Below are positions 1-6,817 of a stretch of DNA of 35,888 nt, piece by piece. Position 1 is the first letter of the stretch. Each line of letters begins with the position of its first letter. The notes under the pieces were generated by a model. It did no database searches and was not told the DNA's origin. It saw only the letters and a program-made list of their open reading frames with translations. The translations under genes and the position numbers were made by a program. Source of the stretch: Lachnospiraceae bacterium UBA935 (GTDB lineage: Bacteria; Bacillota; Clostridia; Lachnospirales; Lachnospiraceae); the NCBI GenBank assembly GCA_002293525.1, contig DBDJ01000040.1, forward strand, positions 26,687 to 62,574. The letters are read 5' to 3'.

Positions 1-17
1 AGCACTTTCCTATTAAG

Positions 18-44
18 TAAAAAGGACGGCCAAAAGGCCATCCT
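18..44 (-). terminator. Rho-independent terminator after the ClpX-like gene
   Basis: On the minus strand AGGATGGCC (44-36) and GGCCGTCCT (31-23) form a 9-bp stem with one G-T wobble around a TTTT loop. A run of T follows (22-18). It lies about 25 bp past the ClpX-like stop and probably ends the foldase, NlpC/P60 and ClpX transcript. Confidence 0.75.
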
Positions 45-68
45 GACGGGAACGCTCTGCTCTGCTTA

Positions 69-1706
69 TTATTTGGGGCTGAAATGGCTGAAATCTTCTA
101 ACGCCTCAATGCGGTTGCTTCTGATGTCGATGATCGGCCCGCCGTTGCCTTCGATATATTCTCTGGTGATAATTACCCTTCCGATGTTGTCATCCTTAGG
201 AATCTCATACATGATGTCGAGCATAAATTCTTCGATGATGGCCCGCAGCGCCCTGGCACCGATATCTTTTTTCATGGCTTTTTCCGCGATTGCCCGGATG
301 GCGTCTTCGTCGTATTCCAATTTTACTTCATCGAGGGCTAAAAGCTTCTGGTACTGTTTCAAGATGGCATTTTTAGGCTCATTCAATATTTTGACCAGCA
401 TCTCCTCCGATAGCGCATCCAGAGTAAAGATGACCGGAAGGCGTCCGATAAATTCCGGTATCATGCCGAATTTTTTCAGGTCTTCGATCGTTACCTGATT
501 ATGAATGTTTTTCAGCTTATCGAACTTATCTTTTAATTCTGCGTTAAAGCCGATAGATGTCTGTTTATGCAGTCTCTTCTTGATGATTTCATCTAAGTCC
601 GGGAAAGCGCCGCCGCAGATGAATAAAATATTTCTGGTGTTAATGGTTGTCAGCGGCACCATGGCATTTTTACTGTTGGCGCCTACCGGGACTTCCAGCT
701 CCGCCCCTTCCAGGAGCTTCAGCATCCCCTGCTGTACTGATTCGCCGCTGACGTCACGGGAATTGTTGTTTTTTTTCTTGGCGATTTTATCGATTTCATC
801 TATAAAGATAATGCCCTGCTCGGCTTTATCGGCGTCGTTATCTGCCGCTGCCAGGAGCTTTGATACTACACTTTCGATGTCGTCGCCGATGTAACCCGCT
901 TCGGTCAGGGAAGTCGCATCGGTGATCGCCAGCGGCACGTCCAGCAGGCGGGCCAGTGTCCTGACGAGATAGGTTTTCCCACATCCGGTGGGCCCGATCA
1001 TCAGCATGTTGGATTTCTCGATTTCGATCTCATCCATGGTGTCGGTGGCAACCCGTTTGTAGTGGTTATATACGGCTACCGAAATGACTTTTTTGGCATG
1101 CTCCTGACCCACCACGTAATCGTCCAGCTGCGCCTTGATCTTGTGCGGCGGCGGGATGTTCTTAATATCCAGCACCGGCCGGGGCGATTCTGCCGGTTTC
1201 TTTTTTTTCAGCTTCTGCTTATTGGGGATACCGCCTTCCCCCTGAAGATCAGCCAGGTTGACAAAGCTGATGTTTTTGTTCATTTTATTCAGGTCGTTAA
1301 ACACCGAAGGGTCATGCAGCATGCCCTGATAGTCAAACTGACTGACCGTATCCATGGTCTTGTGCATGCAGTCGCTGCAGACGCTGATGTTATTGGGAAG
1401 CTTAAACATTTTTCCGGCCTTGCTCTCGGGACGGCGGCAGATAAAACAGACATCTTCATATTCGCTTTCTATGTTGTCGATGCCGCCGGCTGAACGTCTT
1501 TGGTGTTTTTTGGCGTTATTAGGCGTTTTAGTCGGTGTCTCTGTCGCTGTCTCTTCGATTTCTTCTTTATCACTATCGTCTGTGCCGGGATCCTCATCAG
1601 TACTTTTTATTCCGGTACTATCCGTGAATCCGTCTCCTTCCGTGAATCCGTCACTTGCTGTGAATTGCTCTTCCCGGTCCATGTCCTCTTTTTCATAATC
1701 CTTCAT
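69..1706 (-). CDS. Divergent ClpX-type AAA+ unfoldase (second ClpX?)
   Basis: Predicted ATP-driven protein unfoldase of the ClpX family, 545 aa against about 420 for ordinary ClpX. Seen in order: an acidic, low-complexity N-terminal extension (1-80); a four-cysteine zinc-binding domain (C87, C90, C110, C113); a Lys-rich linker (163-170); Walker A GPTGCGKT (238-245); pore-1 loop GYIG (271-274); Walker B with FIDE (301-304); the ClpP-docking tripeptide IGF (385-387); and sensor-2 GAR (483-485). The RKH motif of the second pore loop, which helps bind ssrA tags in classical ClpX, is missing; that stretch (341-350) reads VGANSKNAMV. This suggests a paralogue with altered substrate choice, still able to dock on ClpP. 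It starts 29 bp after the NlpC/P60 gene and has the ribosome site AAAGGG. Family certain; substrate and partner unknown. No clpP in the window. Confidence 0.88.
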   Translation of the reverse strand: MKDYEKEDMDREEQFTASDGFTEGDGFTDSTGIKSTDEDPGTDDSDKEEIEETATETPTKTPNNAKKHQRRSAGGIDNIESEYEDVCFICRRPESKAGKMFKLPNNISVCSDCMHKTMDTVSQFDYQGMLHDPSVFNDLNKMNKNISFVNLADLQGEGGIPNKQKLKKKKPAESPRPVLDIKNIPPPHKIKAQLDDYVVGQEHAKKVISVAVYNHYKRVATDTMDEIEIEKSNMLMIGPTGCGKTYLVRTLARLLDVPLAITDATSLTEAGYIGDDIESVVSKLLAAADNDADKAEQGIIFIDEIDKIAKKKNNNSRDVSGESVQQGMLKLLEGAELEVPVGANSKNAMVPLTTINTRNILFICGGAFPDLDEIIKKRLHKQTSIGFNAELKDKFDKLKNIHNQVTIEDLKKFGMIPEFIGRLPVIFTLDALSEEMLVKILNEPKNAILKQYQKLLALDEVKLEYDEDAIRAIAEKAMKKDIGARALRAIIEEFMLDIMYEIPKDDNIGRVIITREYIEGNGGPIIDIRSNRIEALEDFSHFSPK

Positions 1707-1735
1707 CTTATCTCAATTACCCTTTCTGTTGGCAA

Positions 1736-2995
1736 TTATGCGATTCTGCGCACTGCCAGAATTTCCTTATATGTCGCCACTGTTGTCTTGATGCCGGTTT
1801 TCTGCGTGCTGGCGTGGACGATATAGCCATTGCCGATATAGATGCCCACATGGCCCGCATAGCATATGATATCACCCGGCTGGGCATCCTGATAAGAAAC
1901 CCCGGTTCCGACTGACCGGAACGAATAGGAGGTCCGCGGGACGGAATAACCGAAATCCTTGTAAACCCGCCATACAAAGCCGGAACAGTCGGCTCCCTGG
2001 GTCAGGCTGGTACCGCCCGGCACATAGGGGTTGCCGATAAACTGACAGGCGTAGCTGGCGATCTGCTGCCCACGGGAACCGCTGAAGCTGCCGGGGGAGG
2101 CATAGTTGCCGCCGCTGCCGGAATTGCTGCCGGATGAAGCCGCAGCGGCTTTCTTGGCTTCTTCTGCGGCTTTTACTGCGGCGATTTCTTCCGCTTTTTT
2201 CGCCGCCTCCTGAGCTTCCAGCTGGCGGATCTGTTCGGTCTGCCTTCTGATGTTGGCCTGATAAACCTCTGCTTCCTGTTTGGCTTTGGCGATCTGGACT
2301 TCATAATCTTCATAAATCAGCTTCTTTTCTTCCAGTAGCCGCTCCAGCTCCGCCTGCTCCGCTTCCAGTTCAAGCTGCTGGGCCTCCAGCTCCGCCTTTT
2401 CCGCTTCCAGCTGTTCTTTTACTGCCAATGTCGCTTCTTTGGCGGCTTGATATTCCTCTAACAGGCTGCGGTCATAATCATAAAGTTTTTCTACATATTC
2501 TACCTTGTTCAGCACATCCCCGAAGCCAGCGCTGTCAAAAAAAATCTGCAGGTAGGATTCCTCACCCTGCTCATACATGAATTTGATCCGCAGCTTCATA
2601 GCTTCGTTCTGGGCTTCCTCAGCGGCCTTCGCTTCTTCATACTGCGCCGTTGTCACGAGGATGTTGTCCTCCTTGATGACGATTTCCTGGTTGATCATAT
2701 CCACACTGGCGAGGATTACCACCAAGTCTTGATCAAATTCTTCAATCTCCTCGCCCAGGGCATCAGCCGCTCCTTCCAAGCCGGATATCTCGCCGTCCAC
2801 CGCATCCAGGAGCTCCTGTTCCGCTTCCTGTTCCCTTCTTATCTCTTCCTGTTGCTCCCTGAGTTCCCGCTGCTGCTCTTGTAAATCGGAAATAGTGGTA
2901 GCCCGCACCGGTTCTACCACTAAATAGATCGACATAAAGGTCATCCACACTGCCCATTTCTTAACAGTAGCTTTCTTCACAGTAGCTTTCTTCAC
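1736..2995 (-). CDS. Secreted coiled-coil NlpC/P60 peptidoglycan hydrolase
   Basis: Predicted cell-wall endopeptidase, 419 aa. Layout: a basic N terminus and hydrophobic segment (14-28, signal peptide); a long Glu/Ala/Gln-rich coiled coil (about 35-285) as in PcsB/CwlO-type hydrolases; a Ser/Gly linker (286-308); and an NlpC/P60 domain (309-419). The catalytic residues are visible: C337 in DCSGF, H382 in HVGIYIG and H394 in HAS. Family members cut peptide bonds in peptidoglycan, and the coiled coil usually controls access through membrane partners such as FtsEX; that partner is inference here. The start is a GTG with a weak ribosome site, and the first codons are a perfect 15-bp tandem duplication (KKATV twice), so the exact start is uncertain. 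It sits 34 bp after the foldase gene and 29 bp before the ClpX-like gene, probably one operon. Confidence 0.88.
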   Translation of the reverse strand: MKKATVKKATVKKWAVWMTFMSIYLVVEPVRATTISDLQEQQRELREQQEEIRREQEAEQELLDAVDGEISGLEGAADALGEEIEEFDQDLVVILASVDMINQEIVIKEDNILVTTAQYEEAKAAEEAQNEAMKLRIKFMYEQGEESYLQIFFDSAGFGDVLNKVEYVEKLYDYDRSLLEEYQAAKEATLAVKEQLEAEKAELEAQQLELEAEQAELERLLEEKKLIYEDYEVQIAKAKQEAEVYQANIRRQTEQIRQLEAQEAAKKAEEIAAVKAAEEAKKAAAASSGSNSGSGGNYASPGSFSGSRGQQIASYACQFIGNPYVPGGTSLTQGADCSGFVWRVYKDFGYSVPRTSYSFRSVGTGVSYQDAQPGDIICYAGHVGIYIGNGYIVHASTQKTGIKTTVATYKEILAVRRIA

Positions 2996-3029
2996 ACTCT
3001 CTCACCGCTATCCTGCTGAAACGTACTGA

Positions 3030-4151
3030 TCACTGCTTGTTTATCACCGTGCTCTCTTCTAAAAACGCGGTAACTTTATCAATCATCAAGGATTCTTTAT
3101 AGAATTCTTTGTCAATATTGACCGCATATTCTTCCGCTGTTGTCCCTGCCTGTTCAGCCATCTGGGCAATCCCTTCGTCTATTTCACTTTCCTCTACATT
3201 GATGTTTTCGGCATCGGCAATGGCCTGGTAGGCCAGATAAATCTTGGCGTCATTTCCCGCCTGGTCGGCAATGGCCTCTTCCGCAGTCTGGCCTTCCGGC
3301 AGCAGCTGCGAAATCATCATAAAGGTTTCGAGATCCACGCCATACATCTGCGCATATTGTGTATATCCTGTTGTCCGGTTATCCACTAATCGCTGCAGAT
3401 ATGCCTGAGGCAGTTCTTTAAATTCACAGCCGTCGACAACGGCTTCGGCAATCAAGCCCTGCCTCTCCATCACATAATTACTCTCGGCTTGTGCGATCAT
3501 GTCCGTCCGATACTGCTCACGGAAATCCGCCACATTCGTATACTCGTCCGTCGTCAGCCAGGCTACATACTCATCGGTCATTTCGGTGATCACCGGAAAG
3601 CTTTGGATGGTGTTCATCGTTACCGTAAATACCGCCGGCTGGCCGGCCAGCTCGGTATTGTCATAATTATCCGGAAACGTTACCGGAACCTCTTTTACTT
3701 CACCCTTCGTCATACCGATCAGACCCTGCTCCAGATCGGCGATATAGGAACCGGAACCGATCTTCAGGGTACCATTTCCCGAACCGCCTTCAAACTCCAC
3801 ACCGTCTTTCCTGCCCACATAGTCGATATTTACTTCGTCACCTTCCGCTGCGGGCGCTTCCGAATCTACCGGCATGGGATAACTGATTAATAGATTGTCC
3901 ATCTCAACATCAATATCTTCCTCGGTAATCTCTACATCCGCCAAGGTAATCTCAATATTCTTATAATCGCCCAAAGTAACTATGTCGCTGGTAACAATGT
4001 CTTTCAGATAAACCGCGTCGCTGTATAATCCGCTCTCAGCTGCCTTGTCCTCGTCATTTTCCCCTGACTCATTGCTTGTCTCATTTCCGCAGCCGGTCAA
4101 AATCATAGCCATCAGGGCTATTACTGTCAATAGAAATGTACTTTTTTTCAT
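3030..4151 (-). CDS. Lipid-anchored trigger-factor-like foldase (FKBP-type PPIase)
   Basis: Predicted extracytoplasmic folding factor, 373 aa. It opens with a lipoprotein signal peptide ending in LTGC (lipid-modified C21). An FKBP-type peptidyl-prolyl isomerase domain follows (about 93-181; core NIDYVGRKDGVEFEGG and IADLEQGLIGMTKGE), then a helical chaperone C terminus (about 185-373) of the trigger factor/SurA type. The ribosome-docking N-terminal domain of cytoplasmic trigger factor is replaced by the signal peptide, so it should act outside the membrane on secreted proteins. I chose the ATG at 4151 (MKKSTFLL) because GGGAG stands 6 bases before it and it begins a clean signal peptide; the frame stays open upstream only through a TTG at 4184. 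It heads the likely operon with the NlpC/P60 and ClpX-like genes. Confidence 0.85.
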   Translation of the reverse strand: MKKSTFLLTVIALMAMILTGCGNETSNESGENDEDKAAESGLYSDAVYLKDIVTSDIVTLGDYKNIEITLADVEITEEDIDVEMDNLLISYPMPVDSEAPAAEGDEVNIDYVGRKDGVEFEGGSGNGTLKIGSGSYIADLEQGLIGMTKGEVKEVPVTFPDNYDNTELAGQPAVFTVTMNTIQSFPVITEMTDEYVAWLTTDEYTNVADFREQYRTDMIAQAESNYVMERQGLIAEAVVDGCEFKELPQAYLQRLVDNRTTGYTQYAQMYGVDLETFMMISQLLPEGQTAEEAIADQAGNDAKIYLAYQAIADAENINVEESEIDEGIAQMAEQAGTTAEEYAVNIDKEFYKESLMIDKVTAFLEESTVINKQ

Positions 4152-4284
4152 TTTTCTCCCATCTGCACGGTTTTTCGTGCCCAAACGGCGCAGTCGCCGG
4201 AATTCGTATGTTCTCCAAACAAATGATACGCTCTACTCTTTATACCATAAAAAACGCCCTAAAGAAAGACATTTCATAAAAATT

Positions 4285-5757
4285 TCACAATAAAGGTGAA
4301 AGTGTCCGGCAGATCTGCTCCTTAAATCTTACCCACAGCGGGCGGCTGAGATAGCGGTTTTGCGAGATACGGGTACTCTGCTTGACGTCTTCGTTAAAGA
4401 TATCGGTCATCTCAATCGCTTTTTCCTGATTATAGATCGTTGCATTAACCTCAAAATTAAGGGCAAAGCTTCTGATATCCATATTGGCGGTTCCGCAGCA
4501 TATCACTTCCTGATCCACCACCATGACCTTGGCATGCATAAATCCGTTCTCATAGGTATAGCATCTGGCCCCCGCCATCACCAGGGTACCTACATAAGAA
4601 TAGGTGGCCCAGTAAACAAAAGGATGATCCGGCATGCAAGGGATCATAATGCTGACCTCGATTCCGGAATTGACCGCAATAAGCAGGGCTGACAGGATCG
4701 CCTCGTCCGGTATGAAATAAGGGGTCTGGATGACAATCGATTTTTGGGCCTTGGTAATCAGGCGCAGGTAGTTGTCGCGGATGTTCTGCATCCCCGAATC
4801 CGGGCCGCTGGTCACGATCTGGATGTCACACTCCCCTTTGGCGGGAAACCGGACATCGGAGAGATAATGCTCCATAGACATATGGTCTGAACGGGACGCG
4901 TAGTTCCAGTCCAGCATAAACCTGACCTGCAGTGCCTGTACCGCTTCCCCTTCTATCTTCAGATGGGTATCCCGCCAGAAACCGAAACGCGGGCTCAGCC
5001 CGATATATTCCCGGCCGACGTTTAATCCGCCGGTATAGCCGACCTGTCCGTCGATCACCACAATTTTACGGTGATTGCGGTAATTGATCCGCAGATGCAG
5101 CGGCCCCAGCAACGCCGGAAAAAAAACTGCCGTCCGGATACCGGCCTTGCGCAGTCCTTCCCAGAGCTTTTTCCTCACGCTGCGGCAGCCCATGGCATCA
5201 TACAGAACCCGGACTTCCACGCCCGCCGCCGCTTTTTTCTTCAGCACCTCGCAGATATCGCCGAACAGCTTGTCATCCCGAATGATGTAGTATTGCATAT
5301 GGATGCTTTTTCCCGCTTTTTCCAGATCATCTAAGAGGCTCTTAAACTTTTCATTACCATCCGTATAGATGGTGACATCGTTCCCATAAGTGAGAATAGA
5401 ACCTGATGCATTGAGGTTAAACAGCACCAGATCCTCATAACGTTTCAGGACCGCGTTCTGATGATCCATTTCCTGGTTTCGGATACTGATTTCCTGCTTG
5501 CGGATAGAGCGGTTCAGCCGGTCTTCAATTTCCTTGGTACGGAACATCTTCTGCTTATGCATGTCCGTACCGACCAAAAGGTAAAAGATAAAGCCGGCAA
5601 TCGGAATGAAATAAAGAAACAAAAGCCAGGTCCACACCGACTTCGGGTCTTTACGCTGAAAAAACACGATAATAACTGCCAGGATAAAATTGATAAATAC
5701 CAGATGGTCCCAGATAAACTGCAGCACCAGCTGGGTATTCCGAAAAACCGTTTCCAT
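4285..5757 (-). CDS. cls: Cardiolipin synthase-type phospholipase D protein
   Basis: Predicted membrane cardiolipin synthase, 490 aa, the usual length for the family. It joins two phosphatidylglycerol molecules into cardiolipin plus glycerol. Seen: two N-terminal membrane segments (about 17-33 and 41-63, the latter after the typical KSVWTW motif) and two phospholipase D HKD motifs, H229-K231-D236 (NHRKIVVIDG) and H408-K410-D415 (MHAKVMVVD). The ATG is preceded by AAGGGAAG. A strong promoter lies just upstream (5792-5820), so it appears to be transcribed on its own. About 130 bp separates it from the foldase start. Confidence 0.93.
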   Translation of the reverse strand: METVFRNTQLVLQFIWDHLVFINFILAVIIVFFQRKDPKSVWTWLLFLYFIPIAGFIFYLLVGTDMHKQKMFRTKEIEDRLNRSIRKQEISIRNQEMDHQNAVLKRYEDLVLFNLNASGSILTYGNDVTIYTDGNEKFKSLLDDLEKAGKSIHMQYYIIRDDKLFGDICEVLKKKAAAGVEVRVLYDAMGCRSVRKKLWEGLRKAGIRTAVFFPALLGPLHLRINYRNHRKIVVIDGQVGYTGGLNVGREYIGLSPRFGFWRDTHLKIEGEAVQALQVRFMLDWNYASRSDHMSMEHYLSDVRFPAKGECDIQIVTSGPDSGMQNIRDNYLRLITKAQKSIVIQTPYFIPDEAILSALLIAVNSGIEVSIMIPCMPDHPFVYWATYSYVGTLVMAGARCYTYENGFMHAKVMVVDQEVICCGTANMDIRSFALNFEVNATIYNQEKAIEMTDIFNEDVKQSTRISQNRYLSRPLWVRFKEQICRTLSPLL

Positions 5758-5791
5758 GATTCTTCCCTTCGGGGTTATGCAACATTAAATT

Positions 5792-5820
5792 ATTTTACCA
5801 AATAATTATTTTCGTGTCCA
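5792..5820 (-). promoter_or_regulatory. Sigma-A promoter of the cardiolipin synthase gene
   Basis: On the minus strand TGGACA (5820-5815), a 17-bp spacer and TAAAAT (5797-5792); each hexamer matches consensus at 5 of 6 positions. It lies about 35 bp upstream of the cls ATG, between cls and the end of the toxin locus. Confidence 0.6.
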
Positions 5821-5836
5821 GTATATCTATTCAAGC

Positions 5837-6577
5837 TTATTCAAGCGGCTCATTCCATCCATTTGCCTCTTTTAGTTCCTTTAACTTATCTTGATAATCA
5901 TAATAATCTGTTAATTCCATATAACTTTTATTTTCGTCATATGTGCCATCAGGCTGAAAAATCATTACAATACAGCGACCAACCCCTTCCGGTCTCATCT
6001 TTGCAAATTTCGAATATATGGAACGGCCATATTGGTCAGATGTCAAATAACTTACATATGTGCTGTCATCTGCATCTTCTGCCATTACTTTTTGATATAA
6101 ACTCATAATATTTTTAACATTTATTGGACCCTTTTCATCTTTAGTACCGGCAATATTTACTTTGATACATTTGTCCCTGTTAATTTCTTCATCCCAGTCA
6201 TTATTTTTCTTTAGCTCGGCAATTTCTTCTGTTGTAAAGCTATCCGAAGATGATGAAATAAAATTATAATCCGGATAGAAATAGGCATACTCCGAATCGG
6301 ATCCCTGGCTGATAATCAAGCTGTAGGTGCTAATAAGATTTCCCTCTGAATACAGAAATAATTTTCTGTCATATTGGTCACTTTCCAGAACCGTAAGTTC
6401 CGGTGAAAATTTAATTTCACCCAATATATAGCCACTCGAACCAAGAACCGAGTTGACAGCTATAGAATACAAATCCTCATGCTGTCCTTGATATACTGGC
6501 CTGTCTTGCCTGTTAAAACATCCAGATGTCATGACAGAAACTGCTAAAATAAATAATATCATTTTACTTCTATTCAT
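5837..6577 (-). CDS. Lipoprotein, candidate immunity protein of the RHS toxin
   Basis: 246-aa lipoprotein of unrecognised family: signal peptide with lipobox TSGC (lipidated C20), then a polar mixed domain. The phrase ELKKNNDWDEEI in the first half and LKELKEANGWNEPL at the C terminus resemble each other, hinting at an internal duplication. It lies directly behind the RHS toxin gene and right after a truncated paralogue (6579-6785), the layout of immunity genes in polymorphic-toxin loci. A surface lipoprotein would fit protection against an effector acting outside the cytoplasm, as with TipC and TelC in streptococci. Function is inferred from position only. Its DNA is more AT-rich than the RHS core, like the toxin tip, suggesting both arrived together. 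The start overlaps the tail of the remnant region (TAA, then ATG 1 base later). Confidence 0.7.
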   Translation of the reverse strand: MNRSKMILFILAVSVMTSGCFNRQDRPVYQGQHEDLYSIAVNSVLGSSGYILGEIKFSPELTVLESDQYDRKLFLYSEGNLISTYSLIISQGSDSEYAYFYPDYNFISSSSDSFTTEEIAELKKNNDWDEEINRDKCIKVNIAGTKDEKGPINVKNIMSLYQKVMAEDADDSTYVSYLTSDQYGRSIYSKFAKMRPEGVGRCIVMIFQPDGTYDENKSYMELTDYYDYQDKLKELKEANGWNEPLE

Positions 6578-6578
6578 A

Positions 6579-6785
6579 TTAATACCCCATGTCCGCTTTA
6601 GCGGACGCTGTTAACTCTATATAACTTTTGCTTTCATCATATGATCCATCAGGCTGAAGCAGCATGACAATATATCTCCATCCTCCTTCTGTTTGTGACT
6701 CAGCATACTTCAAATATATAGCTCTGCCATAATTATCAGATGTCAGATATTCTACGTAAGCACTCTCATCCGCATCATCTCCCTT
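6579..6785 (-). pseudogene. 5'-truncated paralogue of the adjacent lipoprotein
   Basis: Translated on the minus strand, this stretch gives about 67 residues matching roughly residues 162-218 of the lipoprotein at 5837-6577. Shared pieces: DADDSTYVSYLTSDQYGR against DADESAYVEYLTSDNYGR, and FQPDGTYDENKSYMEL against LQPDGSYDESKSYIEL. There is no signal peptide or start, and an in-frame TGA lies 9 bases before the homology. Homology ends at a GTCCGC-TTTA-GCGGAC hairpin (6591-6606), where the frame runs into unrelated codons and TAA. This is the decayed 3' end of a former gene, probably a displaced immunity gene. Confidence 0.75.
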
Positions 6786-6817
6786 TCCTCACATTAATCT
6801 TTTTGCTTAATTGTCAA

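Noticed and set aside
1..17. Repeat shared by the window start (AGCACTTTCCTAT) and 18848-18859 (AGCACTTTCTAT)
   Set aside because: Both precede terminator hairpins, but the match is about 12 bases and the left copy is cut by the window edge, so no repeat can be claimed.
4152..4184. Longer TTG-started N terminus of the foldase
   Set aside because: It would put 11 polar residues before a textbook lipoprotein signal and lacks a ribosome site. GGGAG marks the ATG at 4151.
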